From: Bin5 sp022821545
GTDB lineage: Bacteria; Chloroflexota; Anaerolineae; Caldilineales; Caldilineaceae
DNA: 64,000 bases
Direction: 5' to 3'
NCBI GenBank assembly: GCA_963664085.2
Contig: CAXXLO010000002.1
Coordinates: 4,588,001 to 4,652,000 of the forward strand
Position 1 is the first letter of the stretch. Each line of letters begins with the position of its first letter. A program made the position numbers and the translations under genes. Positions 26,404 to 34,941 of the stretch are shown piece by piece. Under the pieces are notes generated by a model. It was not told the DNA's origin, made no database searches, and was given only the letters and a program-made list of their open reading frames with translations.

Positions 26404-26433
26404 ATTATATAACGAGGACAATTTGCAAGACAA
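26404..26433 (-). promoter_or_regulatory. Candidate promoter for the chelatase gene
   Basis: On the minus strand, TTGTCT (26433-26428), an 18-bp spacer and TATAAT (26409-26404) would start transcription about 220 nt before the chlI/chlD start codon. The gap 26178-26502 (325 bp) holds this, the ECF promoter on the other strand and nothing else recognised. Confidence 0.4.
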
Positions 26434-26446
26434 ACCAAAGCCCCCC

Positions 26447-26471
26447 GAAACTTTATCATCGCAGATGCGTA
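26447..26471 (+). promoter_or_regulatory. ECF-type promoter of the sigma factor operon
   Basis: GAAAC (26447-26451), exactly 16 bp, then CGTA (26468-26471) matches the classic ECF (SigW-like) promoter GAAAC-N16-CGTA. It lies 31 bp before the sigma factor start codon, so the sigma factor probably recognises its own promoter. The implied transcription start near 26477-26480 makes ATG 26479 too early and supports ATG 26503. Confidence 0.65.
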
Positions 26472-26502
26472 GTAGACAATGAGCATCCAAAGGTGCATAG
26501 GA

Positions 26503-27240
26503 ATGAATGAACAGGAACAAGACTGGTTGGAGCGCGCCAGGGCCGGAGAGCAGCAGGCATTCGGCTTTCTCGTCGAGACTTATCAGAGACCGGTCTTTGC
26601 ATTAGCATATCGAATGCTCGGCGATCTGTCCGAAGCCGAAGATGCCGCCCAGGAGACCTTCCTGCGCGCGTATGCCCGGCTGGACCAGTATGACCCCGGA
26701 CGCAAGTTCAGCACCTGGCTGTTTTCGATCGCCAACTACCACTGCATTGACAGGCTGCGAAAGCGTCGCGTGCAGTTTGTCGGCCTGGACGAGTCGCCTG
26801 TCATATTCACCCTGGAAAGCGAATCCGCCCGGCCGGAAGATGAGACGTTGGCAGTTGAACAGGCTGAAGAGATGCAGGCCCTCGTCAATCAACTGGAACC
26901 GGAATACCGCACGCCTTTGGTCCTGCGGTATTGGAACGATTGCAGCTATCAGGAAATCGCCGACGTTATGGACATTTCGGTACCTGCTGTCAAGAGCCGG
27001 CTCTTTCGCGCACGCAAGAAACTGGCTGAGCTGTACGAGGCGGCCCAGCAAACGCATCGAGTGGAGGGCGCCAGGGCTTCGGCTGGCCTGTCCGGGCAGA
27101 TTCAGGCTGGACAGAATGCCGAAACCAGCCATCCATCCGCCCGCTTCCAATCAGCGGGACGGGCTGAGAAGCCGGAGGAAGACTGGACGGCGCAGGCTGT
27201 TCTTTTGCACAGGGCCCTCGTCAGCGGCGCAAGCCTTTAG
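26503..27240 (+). CDS. RNA polymerase sigma factor, ECF subfamily
   Basis: 245-residue alternative sigma factor. Region 2 reads LVETYQRPVFALAYRMLGD, EAEDAAQETFLRAYARLDQY and FSTWLFSIANYHCIDRLRKR; region 4 reads QLEPEYRTPLVLRYWNDCSY, then the helix-turn-helix YQEIADVMDISVPAVKSRLF RARKKL. The final ~60 residues are a polar tail without a recognised domain. ATG 26503 is preferred over 26479 because AAAGG lies about 10 nt upstream and because of the promoter position. The anti-sigma gene follows 17 bp later. Confidence 0.93.
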   Translation: MNEQEQDWLERARAGEQQAFGFLVETYQRPVFALAYRMLGDLSEAEDAAQETFLRAYARLDQYDPGRKFSTWLFSIANYHCIDRLRKRRVQFVGLDESPVIFTLESESARPEDETLAVEQAEEMQALVNQLEPEYRTPLVLRYWNDCSYQEIADVMDISVPAVKSRLFRARKKLAELYEAAQQTHRVEGARASAGLSGQIQAGQNAETSHPSARFQSAGRAEKPEEDWTAQAVLLHRALVSGASL

Positions 27241-27257
27241 GAGTTCAGGAGGCTGAG

Positions 27258-27851
27258 ATGGTGGAAAGGCTTATCAGAGGAAGCATGTCACCCGGCGAGT
27301 CCGCAGGCCACCGCGACTACTTGATGCTGATGTCGCTGGCTTTGGACGGCATGCTGGACTCGGAAGAGAAAAAGCGACTTGACGGACATCTGGAACAGTG
27401 CAGCGGATGCCAGGCACAGTGGCTCTTGTGGCAAGCTATCGACGACAGGCTGCATGCGGCTCCTGTGCCTGTGCCGGCCCCCGGCTTTTCCCGTGCGGTG
27501 GCGCAGCGACTGGCCCAACGGGAACGCCTGCGCAATCTGCGTATCGGCGTGATGCTTGCCGTATTCACTCTGCTTGTCTGGTCGCTGGGCCTGGTCGGGG
27601 TCTGCGTTCTGACCTGTGCGCTCGTCTATACCAACCTGGACCGCTTGGCGGAAACAGGTCTTTTCCTTAATGAGGTATGGGCGGTGGCGGGCGTAGTCGG
27701 GCATTCGCTTTGGGAGATAGTCGTCGAAATAACCGCGACGCCGGCCGCGCTGGGCGCTGCGTCGGCCTATCTTGTCATCGCGGTCGCGGCGATTGCAACA
27801 TGGTGCATCATCATTCAGCGCACAACCCAGCCGCTCCGTTCCCGGGGTTGA
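27258..27851 (+). CDS. Zinc-finger (zf-HC2) anti-sigma factor, membrane-bound
   Basis: 197-residue protein predicted to hold the preceding sigma factor inactive. The N-terminal cytoplasmic part has the zinc anti-sigma motif HLEQCSGC (HxxxCxxC) within SLALDGMLDSEEKKRLDGHL, followed by hydrophobic segments at about residues 96-122 and 160-187, with a further amphipathic stretch between. AGGAGG lies 5 nt before the ATG. Regulated proteolysis or redox release would free the sigma factor; the signal is unknown. Confidence 0.88.
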   Translation: MVERLIRGSMSPGESAGHRDYLMLMSLALDGMLDSEEKKRLDGHLEQCSGCQAQWLLWQAIDDRLHAAPVPVPAPGFSRAVAQRLAQRERLRNLRIGVMLAVFTLLVWSLGLVGVCVLTCALVYTNLDRLAETGLFLNEVWAVAGVVGHSLWEIVVEITATPAALGAASAYLVIAVAAIATWCIIIQRTTQPLRSRG

Positions 27852-27934
27852 GAGGACTGAAGCAAGGTGGAACAGGCAGGTAGGGGAGCAACAGTCGGAG
27901 TGGCCCCGTCTCTTGTGACGAAAAGGATTACCGC

Positions 27935-29371
27935 ATGAAGTCGTTACGCAGGAAGGGATGCCGGACAACGTTCCTTCTTATCTTCGCGCTTGGCACCTTC
28001 ATATTTCTGTTCACACAGTCAAGACAGGGGCGAAGCGAATTCAGTGTCAGGCAGGAGCAGCGCAATGTAACCATGTTTGGCGGCGATGTGCGGATCGGTG
28101 AAGACGAGCGCATCCTGGGAAACCTGCTGGTCGTAGGAGACGACCTGACTCTGGAAGGGCGAATCGGCGGCAATCTCGTTGTTGTCGGCGGCGACGCTGA
28201 CCTGACCGGTCAGGCTAAAGTCGGCGGCAATTTCAGCGTGATTGGAGGGAATGCGCACGTTGCGGGATCCTCGGTGATCGGTGGCAATGTTGCCGCGGTA
28301 GGCGGCGACGTTGAACTGGCCGGACACGCTAAAGTCGGCGGCAGTGTCAGAGTTGTCGGCGGGGGCGTCAAGCAGGATCCGACCGTGCTCGTGGGCGGCG
28401 GCGCGAGTGGGTTTAACTACACGAATCGCGTCTCTCAACAGAGTCTTAATTCAGCGGCGGCGCCACTTACCGCAACAGGCCCGCCCAAACGGCCTGATCC
28501 ACCGATCGCGCAGGTCGTCGATAGTGGAAGATCTGGTGAAAGCGCCCAGGCCCGAGTCGAACTGATTCGCGAGGCCGCGGACGCGGCGGCGGAGGCAGCA
28601 GAGGAAGCGGCGGAGCTGGCGGAAGAGGCGGCAGAAGACTGGGCAGAAGCGGCGGCGGAGGCAGCAGAGGAAGCGGCGGAGCTGGCGGAAGAGGCGGCAG
28701 AAGACTGGGCAGAAGCGGCGGCGGAGGCGGCAGAGGAATGGGACAGAACGTCGCTTGTCCAGAGAGCTTCCGAACGGACGCCCTGGTTCCTTGTTTTTCT
28801 CGGTAAGTTGGTACAGGCCTTTTTGTGGACGGTGCTTATCACCGGTCTTGTCCTGCTGTTTAGCTGGTTGCTCCCCAATCAGGTGAAAGCAGTATCCGAG
28901 ACCGCGGAAGAGGAGACCGCGCTCAGTTTCGCCACTGGAGCGATCGGGATTGTGGGGTCGGCTATTCTGACGGCCATCCTGACTATCACCATCTGCTTTG
29001 CCTTGCTTGCGTTGCCTCTCCTGGCCCTTCTGGCACTGGTAGTGCTGTGCGGCTGGACGGTGTCCTGCTACTGGTTGGGCCGCCGCCTGGATGAGCTTGT
29101 TGCTGGCCAGGGCGAGCTCCCCTGGAATCCGTTGATTTCGGTGGGTCTGAGCTCGCTGGTCATCACTGGCGTCACAGCATTTTCCTGGGTGATCTTCCCC
29201 TGCCTGGGTTTCATCGTAGGGCTGCTTATCGGCTCCACCGGAACGGGCGCAGCAGTTGTGCATGTTGCCCGGCGCTCAGGACGCCTTCCGGGTGGTGTGC
29301 TGGGAAGCAGACCGGACGATCCTGGGCCAGACGGAGAAGAGAAGGCAGGAGAGTTGGCCGCCAGGCGGTAG
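27935..29371 (+). CDS. Bactofilin-like membrane protein with Ala/Glu coiled coil
   Basis: 478 aa in three parts. After a signal/anchor helix (FLLIFALGTFIFLF) come about 120 residues of short glycine-punctuated repeats (GNLLVVGDDLTLEGRIGGNL, KVGGNFSVIGGNAHVAGSSV) like the beta-helix of bactofilins or polymer-forming cytoskeletal proteins. Residues ~210-270 are an Ala/Glu helix coded by a 66-bp DNA repeat. The C-terminal ~200 residues have four or five membrane helices (LVQAFLWTVLITGLVLLFSW onwards). As third gene after sigma and anti-sigma it is the likely output of that regulon, perhaps an envelope-stress scaffold. Identity beyond the domain types is uncertain. Confidence 0.7.
   Translation: MKSLRRKGCRTTFLLIFALGTFIFLFTQSRQGRSEFSVRQEQRNVTMFGGDVRIGEDERILGNLLVVGDDLTLEGRIGGNLVVVGGDADLTGQAKVGGNFSVIGGNAHVAGSSVIGGNVAAVGGDVELAGHAKVGGSVRVVGGGVKQDPTVLVGGGASGFNYTNRVSQQSLNSAAAPLTATGPPKRPDPPIAQVVDSGRSGESAQARVELIREAADAAAEAAEEAAELAEEAAEDWAEAAAEAAEEAAELAEEAAEDWAEAAAEAAEEWDRTSLVQRASERTPWFLVFLGKLVQAFLWTVLITGLVLLFSWLLPNQVKAVSETAEEETALSFATGAIGIVGSAILTAILTITICFALLALPLLALLALVVLCGWTVSCYWLGRRLDELVAGQGELPWNPLISVGLSSLVITGVTAFSWVIFPCLGFIVGLLIGSTGTGAAVVHVARRSGRLPGGVLGSRPDDPGPDGEEKAGELAARR
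28583..28738 (+). repeat. 66-bp tandem repeat inside the bactofilin-like gene
   Basis: Two identical 66-bp units (28583-28648 and 28649-28714) and a 24-bp partial third unit (28715-28738, one mismatch) encode AAAEAAEEAAELAEEAAEDW plus AE. The unit is 22 residues (in frame), consistent with a continuous alpha-helix or coiled coil; copy number could vary without breaking the frame. Confidence 0.95.
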
Positions 29372-29380
29372 GGGCGTCGA

Positions 29381-31060
29381 TCAAGCGCGGCTCAGCTTGC
29401 GATATGTGATTCGGTGCGGCCGTGAAGCCGCGGAGCCAAGGCGGCGGCTTCTGTCTTCTTCGTATTCGCTGTAGTTTCCGGGAAACCAGAGCACGTCGCT
29501 GTCACCTTCAAAGGCCAGGATATGGGTGGCGACGCGATCCAGGAACCAGCGATCGTGAGAGATGACCATTGCTGTACCGGCGAAAGTTTCCAGGGCGTCT
29601 TCCAGGGCCCGCAACGTATTGACGTCCAGGTCATTGCTCGGCTCGTCCAGTAGAATGACGTTGGCGCCGGTTTTCAGCAGTTTTGCAAGATGGACCCGGT
29701 TACGCTCGCCCCCTGACAGCCCACCGACCTTCTTCTGCTGGTCCTGCCCGCTGAACGTAAAGCGGGCGACGTACGCGCGACTGTTCACCTGTCGGTTGCC
29801 CAGTAGCAGCTGCTCATTCCCGCCGCTGATCTCCTCCCAGACGCTATTCTCAGAGTCGAGACTGTCGCGACTCTGGTCAACGTAGGCGAGCATAACCGTT
29901 TCCCCCTGCTGCACGCGACCCCTGTCAGGCGTTTCCGCGCCGGTCAGGAGTCGAAACAAGGTCGTTTTGCCGGCCCCGTTGGCGCCGATTATGCCCACGA
30001 TTGCGCCTGGCGGAATGTCGAGCGTGAGATCCTCGAAGAGCAGGTTTTCGCCGAATCCTTTTGTCAGAGATTCAGTCCTTATTACCAGATCGCCCAGGCG
30101 GGGGCCGGGCGGGATGTAGATCTCTCTGTCCTCGCGCGCCTTTTCGAACTCCTGGCTGAGCAGATCATTGTAGGCGTTGACGCGCGCTTTGCGCTTTGTC
30201 TGCTGGGCTTTGGGTGACATGTTCAGCCACTCCAGCTCCCTTTGCAGCGTTTTCCGGCGGGCCCCCTCCTGCTTCTCCTCCTGAGCAAGGCGCAGTTGCT
30301 TTTGTTGCAGCCAGCCTGAGTAGTTGCCCCGCCAGGGAATGCCGTGCCCGCGATCAAGTTCGAGGATCCAGCCGGCTACGTTATCGAGAAAGTAGCGATC
30401 ATGGGTGACGGCGATGACCGTACCCGCATACTCCTGAAGGTGGCGCTCCAGCCAGGCAACGGATTGCGCGTCCAGGTGGTTGGTAGGCTCGTCCAGGAGG
30501 AGGATGTCAGGCTTCTTCAGGAGCAGCCTCGTCAGCGCGACACGCCGCAATTCGCCGCCGGAAAGGATAGCGGCAGGCGTTTCGCCGGGAGGACAACGCA
30601 GTGCGTCCATCGCCAGTTCAAGGCGGCTGTCCAGGTCCCAGGCGTCCAGTGCGTCCAGTTTATCCTGCACGATACCCTGCCGCTCTAAGAGTTTGTCCAT
30701 CTCTGCCGGTGTGAGGTCTTCATTGAAGCGGGCATTGATGGCGTCGAACTCGGCAAGGGCGTCAACCGCTTCCTGCGCGCCCTCTTCCACAATTTCTCGA
30801 ACTGTTTTGGACGGGTCGAGAACCGGCTCCTGGGGCAGAAGGCCGCGCGTATAGCCCTGGGCAAGAACAGTTTCGCCGTCGTGCTGATTCTCCTCACCCG
30901 CCATTATCCGCAGTAGCGTGGATTTTCCGGCCCCGTTAAGGCCCAGAACACCGATCTTTGCACCCAGGAAAAACCCCAGGCTGATGTCTCGCAGAACGCG
31001 CTGGTTGGGGCCATAGCTCTTGCCAACGCCTACCATCGAGTAGATAATCTTGTCGCTCAT
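29381..31060 (-). CDS. ettA: Energy-dependent translational throttle protein EttA (ABC-F)
   Basis: Soluble ABC-F ATPase that binds the ribosomal E site and gates the first elongation step according to ATP/ADP level. 559 aa, close to E. coli EttA (about 555). Two ABC domains are complete: GLNGAGKST and GANGAGKTT Walker A, LSGGELRRV and LSGGERNRV signatures, ILLLDEPTNHLD and ILLDEPSNDLD Walker B. The linker has the arm region LEWLNMSPKAQQTKRKARVN typical of EttA. The gene converges on the bactofilin-like gene with 9 bp between stops. Confidence 0.95.
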   Translation of the reverse strand: MSDKIIYSMVGVGKSYGPNQRVLRDISLGFFLGAKIGVLGLNGAGKSTLLRIMAGEENQHDGETVLAQGYTRGLLPQEPVLDPSKTVREIVEEGAQEAVDALAEFDAINARFNEDLTPAEMDKLLERQGIVQDKLDALDAWDLDSRLELAMDALRCPPGETPAAILSGGELRRVALTRLLLKKPDILLLDEPTNHLDAQSVAWLERHLQEYAGTVIAVTHDRYFLDNVAGWILELDRGHGIPWRGNYSGWLQQKQLRLAQEEKQEGARRKTLQRELEWLNMSPKAQQTKRKARVNAYNDLLSQEFEKAREDREIYIPPGPRLGDLVIRTESLTKGFGENLLFEDLTLDIPPGAIVGIIGANGAGKTTLFRLLTGAETPDRGRVQQGETVMLAYVDQSRDSLDSENSVWEEISGGNEQLLLGNRQVNSRAYVARFTFSGQDQQKKVGGLSGGERNRVHLAKLLKTGANVILLDEPSNDLDVNTLRALEDALETFAGTAMVISHDRWFLDRVATHILAFEGDSDVLWFPGNYSEYEEDRSRRLGSAASRPHRITYRKLSRA

Positions 31061-31203
31061 CGCGATATTCTTTCCAATTTCGTGTTTGTTCAGCGACCAT
31101 CAGGCGTTTATCATTGGACCATGTATACCGAATTCGGTCCTGTCCGCCGGCTCCGGAGAGTTCACATTCACTATATAGCCCCTAAAGCGAAGGCGCAACA
31201 ACA

Positions 31204-31992
31204 ATGACCGATATGACCTTTGTGCATCTGTCCGACCTGCACATATTGTCCAACGACGAAGACCTGCTCTACGGACGGCGAACAACCGAAAAGCTGCGCA
31301 CCGTCATTGAGCTGATCCGAAACATGGACGTCAGTCCCGACTTCTTCATACTGAGCGGCGACCTGGTTAACGATGGGAAAGAAGCCGAATACAGAACGCT
31401 CAACACGGTTCTGGATGAGCTGCGAGAGTTCGGCGCGCCGCTGATTCTCGGTCTGGGGAATCACGATTGCCGGATAAACTTTCGCCGGATTGTTCTGGGG
31501 GAAGACGCCGGGGACGAATCGCAACGCTACTACCATAGCGCCATGTTCGGCGGGCTGCGAGTGATCATGTTGGACAGCAAGTTGCCGGACGCCGTCTACG
31601 GCGATCTGGACGGGCCTCAACTGGCGTGGCTTGCAGAAGAGTTGCGAAAACCGGCTCCACTCGGCAATCTGATCGCCGTTCACCACCCGCCCGTTTTCAG
31701 CACGGTTGAGCCGCTGAGCGATCACTGCCTGAACAATCCGGATGGACTGGCGAAGGCAATTGCCGGTCACCATGTTCACGCCCTTCTGAGCGGGCACATT
31801 CATTACTCTCATATCACGTCCTTTCAGGATACGATTTCGATCACCACGCCTGCTATCGCGTACATACTTGACCCGGGTTCACAGCAGGAAACCCGCCAAA
31901 GAGACGGTTGGGGATTCACGCTTTGTTCGCTGCGCGGCGGGCAACTCTACGCGAATCCGATTTCCCTGCACGGGCAGCCGGTGCAGGACTGA
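31204..31992 (+). CDS. Metallophosphoesterase, CpdA/Icc-like
   Basis: Calcineurin-like phosphoesterase, 262 aa, with all metal motifs: VHLSDLHI, FILSGDLVNDG, LGLGNHDCR, AVHHPPV and LLSGHIHYSH. The closest known group is class III cyclic-nucleotide phosphodiesterases (CpdA), but such enzymes can act on other phosphodiesters. Cytoplasmic, no signal peptide. It diverges from ettA over 143 bp in which only an A/T-rich TATATA stretch stands out. Confidence 0.85.
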   Translation: MTDMTFVHLSDLHILSNDEDLLYGRRTTEKLRTVIELIRNMDVSPDFFILSGDLVNDGKEAEYRTLNTVLDELREFGAPLILGLGNHDCRINFRRIVLGEDAGDESQRYYHSAMFGGLRVIMLDSKLPDAVYGDLDGPQLAWLAEELRKPAPLGNLIAVHHPPVFSTVEPLSDHCLNNPDGLAKAIAGHHVHALLSGHIHYSHITSFQDTISITTPAIAYILDPGSQQETRQRDGWGFTLCSLRGGQLYANPISLHGQPVQD

Positions 31993-32129
31993 ATTGCCCG
32001 AACTCCTGGTCAAGGCTCTATATTTCTCCCACGTCGCAGCATGCCCTGATCAGACCACCGCCTGAACGTAGTGAGCGGCTCACCCTATCGCAGCGGTCAT
32101 GTCGGGCGCCTGTCAGGTAAGTAACCCAG

Positions 32130-32159
32130 GCCCGCCCCCCTGCCTTTCGCGGGCTTCTT
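32130..32159 (+). terminator. Possible weak terminator after the phosphoesterase
   Basis: GCCCGC (32130-32135) pairs with GCGGGC (32149-32154) over a 13-nt loop and is followed by TTCTT. The stem is short and the loop large, so this is tentative. Confidence 0.3.
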
Positions 32160-32186
32160 GCAATCGCGCCGCGGCGAATGTATACT
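32158..32186 (+). promoter_or_regulatory. Candidate promoter for the phosphatidyltransferase gene
   Basis: TTGCAA (32158-32163), a 17-bp spacer and TATACT (32181-32186), about 70 bp upstream of the ATG. This is one of the better sigma-70-like matches in the window. Confidence 0.5.
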
Positions 32187-32255
32187 GCTTCACACTGCTT
32201 CCGACCTGTCCATACCTGTTCCACCTACCCAAGAGATACTGAGAGAAATCGATCG

Positions 32256-32864
32256 ATGTTGGCGAAGCACGTTCGGCCAATGCTTTCTTCCGCGGTGGGC
32301 GCAATCGTACGCTGGCTGCATGGTATCGGCGTGACGCCGAACATGGTCTCTTTAGCCGGCTTTGCATTGACAGTCGGCGCGGCAGCCTTGCTGGCCGCGG
32401 GAAGTCTGCGTATCGGCGGTGGTGTGCTGTGGGTGGCGGCGATGTTCGATATGGTTGACGGCGCCCTGGCGCGCCTGAGCCAATCGGAGAGCAAGTTCGG
32501 CGCCTTTCTGGACAGTACGTTGGACCGTTACTCCGAGAGCATCACATTCCTGGGGCTGGCGATATTTTTCGTCACTCAAAGTAACGCGCAGACCCACCTC
32601 ATTCTAATCTTCCTGACGTTGGTCGGCTCCTGGGCGGTCAGCTACACTCGGGCCCGGGCTGAAGGGCTGGATGTCGAATGTAAGGCGGGCATTCTACAGA
32701 GACCGGAGCGCCTCGTCCTGCTCATTGCCGGGCTGATTCTGGGACTTGTGCTGCCCGTCCTGTGGGTGCTGGCGGTGATGACGAACATCACTGCGGTCCA
32801 GCGCATCCATGAAGTCTACGTGCGTACGTCGACATCCCGAAGCCAGGAGAGCGCAGGCAACTAA
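32256..32864 (+). CDS. CDP-alcohol phosphatidyltransferase family protein
   Basis: Membrane enzyme of 202 aa that would transfer a phosphatidyl group from CDP-diacylglycerol to an alcohol in phospholipid synthesis. The signature D-x2-D-G-x2-A-R-x8-G-x3-D-x3-D is complete in DMVDGALARLSQSESKFGAF LDSTLDR. Four to six hydrophobic segments follow. The ATG at 32256 places the first helix normally. The alcohol (inositol phosphate, glycerol phosphate or other) cannot be told from sequence alone. Confidence 0.88.
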   Translation: MLAKHVRPMLSSAVGAIVRWLHGIGVTPNMVSLAGFALTVGAAALLAAGSLRIGGGVLWVAAMFDMVDGALARLSQSESKFGAFLDSTLDRYSESITFLGLAIFFVTQSNAQTHLILIFLTLVGSWAVSYTRARAEGLDVECKAGILQRPERLVLLIAGLILGLVLPVLWVLAVMTNITAVQRIHEVYVRTSTSRSQESAGN

Positions 32865-32946
32865 TTCAGGCACATCCTTTCTCCGCAAAGTGCGCGTTCT
32901 GAAGACCCCCGTCCCGCTTTGCCTGTTATCCCGGCATCTCTCCCTA

Positions 32947-32974
32947 TTGGCGGAAATACCCATTTCAGTATAGA
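32947..32974 (+). promoter_or_regulatory. Candidate promoter for ffh
   Basis: TTGGCG (32947-32952), a 16-bp spacer and TATAGA (32969-32974) in the 251-bp gap before ffh, giving a leader of about 135 nt. Confidence 0.4.
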
Positions 32975-33115
32975 CTTTGGGGACTGGTTTCGCGAGGCGC
33001 GACCGGGGTTGTCCTGCGCGACCTGGCAATTTGCCGGCAAACCGGTTCCAGGTTGCAATAAGTTTCCAGTGTTCTCGCAGAACGGCGATTGAGAGAAGCA
33101 GGCGGGAAGGTCTAC

Positions 33116-34507
33116 GTGTTTGAAAGTTTGTCTGACAAACTGCAAGGCGTTTTTGAGAATCTGGCCACTCGCGGCAGACTCTCGGAACGCGATGTGAACG
33201 CGGCACTGCGCGAAGTACGGCTGGCTCTTCTTGAGGCCGACGTCAACTATAAAGTCGTCAGAGAGTTCGTCGGGCGGATAAAGGAGCGGGCAATCGGTTT
33301 GGAGGTGATGGAAAGCCTCACGCCGGCTCAGCAGGTCGTCAAGATCGTCAATGAGGAGTTGGTCAAGCTTCTGGGTGATCCGGCTCCGCTGAATCTGTCC
33401 GGGCCGCCTCCTCTCGTTCTCATGCTGGTTGGTCTGCAGGGCGCAGGCAAAACGACGATGGCCGCCAAACTTGCGCTGCGTCTGCGCAAGCAGGGGCAGC
33501 GCCCTTTGCTGGTCGCAGCTGACATTTACCGACCGGCGGCGATCGCGCAGTTGGAGACCTTGGGCCGGCAGATCGATATTCCGGTCCACAACGAGGGAAC
33601 AGAGGTCGCGCCCAGCAGCATCGTCAAGAATGCGATGCGAATTGCCCGGGAGAAAGCCTATACCGTCCTGATTCTGGACACGGCCGGCCGGTTACAGATC
33701 GATGAGGCGATGATGCAGGAATTGGAGCAGATTCGCCTGGTGGCGCGACCTGCGGACGTCCTGTTGGTCGTCGACGCCATGACGGGTCAGGAGGCCGTAT
33801 CCGTCGCCCAGGGCTTCCACGAGCGTGTGCCGGTGACCGGGCTGGTTATGACGAAGATTGATGGGGATGCCAGGGGCGGGGCGGCGCTCAGCATTCGCCA
33901 GGTAACGGGCGTTCCCATAAAATTTCTTGGCACCAGCGAAAAGATGGACGGTCTCGAACCGTTCCATTCGGACCGGCTGGCAGGGCGAATTCTCGGAATG
34001 GGCGATGTGCTTACGCTTATCGAAAAGGCTTCGGACGGCATCAGTGAAGAGGATGCCCTGGCCATGGAAGAGAGATTGGCCGGCGGTCAGTTCGATTTTG
34101 AAGATTTCCGCGATCAGCTGCAAAAGCTTCAGCGACTGGGCTCAATCCAGGACATTTTGAAGATGGTTCCGGGCATGGGGCAGATGGCCAAGCAACTCGA
34201 CGGCCAGGACCTCAATTCCGACCTGAAACAGATCGAAGCAATCATCAATAGCATGACCACGGAGGAAAGACGCCTGCCCAGTGTGCTGAATGCAAGCCGG
34301 CGGCGGCGGATCGCAGGTGGGAGCGGCACAACCGTTGAGGACGTCAATCAGCTCGTCAAGCGTTTCCGCGACATGCAGAAGATGATGAAGCAGGCTGGAA
34401 TGCTCGGCGATCAGCGTGGAACGAAAAAGAAGCGGCGACGGCGGCGTCAACGCGAACCGGATTCCGAGGGTATTCTTGCGTCGCTGCGTCAGGGACGCCT
34501 TTCCTAG
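33116..34507 (+). CDS. ffh: Signal recognition particle protein Ffh
   Basis: SRP54 GTPase that binds signal sequences of nascent membrane proteins. 463 aa. The N domain begins FESLSDKLQGVFENL; the G domain has GLQGAGKTTMAAKLA, DTAGRLQID and TKIDGDARGGAALS; the C-terminal M domain is Met-rich (MVPGMGQMAKQL, MQKMMKQAGM) with the RNA-binding SRRRRIAGGSGT. GTG 33116 is chosen since it gives the canonical start and has GGGAAGG 5 nt upstream; a TTG 27 nt earlier is less likely. The tail is very basic. rpsP and khpA follow, a common bacterial order. Confidence 0.96.
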   Translation: MFESLSDKLQGVFENLATRGRLSERDVNAALREVRLALLEADVNYKVVREFVGRIKERAIGLEVMESLTPAQQVVKIVNEELVKLLGDPAPLNLSGPPPLVLMLVGLQGAGKTTMAAKLALRLRKQGQRPLLVAADIYRPAAIAQLETLGRQIDIPVHNEGTEVAPSSIVKNAMRIAREKAYTVLILDTAGRLQIDEAMMQELEQIRLVARPADVLLVVDAMTGQEAVSVAQGFHERVPVTGLVMTKIDGDARGGAALSIRQVTGVPIKFLGTSEKMDGLEPFHSDRLAGRILGMGDVLTLIEKASDGISEEDALAMEERLAGGQFDFEDFRDQLQKLQRLGSIQDILKMVPGMGQMAKQLDGQDLNSDLKQIEAIINSMTTEERRLPSVLNASRRRRIAGGSGTTVEDVNQLVKRFRDMQKMMKQAGMLGDQRGTKKKRRRRRQREPDSEGILASLRQGRLS

Positions 34508-34614
34508 AGGAATAGACCGCAGGGAAGCTGTAGCGCAAAAGCAGGCCGGGCTCGTAACCGGCGAACCGAATTTTTCATAATGCACGAGAACTAGCAACCA
34601 AGGAGTCATAATCA

Positions 34615-34926
34615 GTGGTCCGCATCCGTTTGCGCCGCATGGGCGCCAAAAAGAAGCCATTTTACCGCATTGTCGTGGCCGATCAGCGCAGCCCGCGCGA
34701 TGGTCGATTTATCGAAAACATCGGCACCTACGATCCATTGACCGATCCACCTACTGTTAACGTCAAGAGCGAACGCGCCGGTCACTGGCTGCGTGTCGGC
34801 GCCCAGCCCAGTGAGGCCGTGGCCCGGTTGCTGAAAAAAACCGGAATCACAGATGAAAGCGGTAAACTGATAGAGATTGCAGCCGACGCAGCCGAGGCAA
34901 CGCCGGCAGAGCCGGAAGCTGCCTGA
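34615..34926 (+). CDS. rpsP: 30S ribosomal protein S16
   Basis: Small-subunit protein S16, 103 aa, starting VRIRLRRMGAKKKPFYRIVV and containing GRFIENIGTYDP and SERAGHWLRVGAQPSEAV, all highly conserved. The GTG start is supported by AAGGAG 10 nt upstream. The last ~20 residues are an Ala/Glu extension. It lies between ffh and khpA. Confidence 0.97.
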   Translation: MVRIRLRRMGAKKKPFYRIVVADQRSPRDGRFIENIGTYDPLTDPPTVNVKSERAGHWLRVGAQPSEAVARLLKKTGITDESGKLIEIAADAAEATPAEPEAA

Positions 34927-34941
34927 TAAAGAGAGCATCCG

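Noticed and set aside
28583..28738. Repeat block as a CRISPR array
   Set aside because: The units are directly adjacent, have no spacers and stay in frame within a coding sequence.
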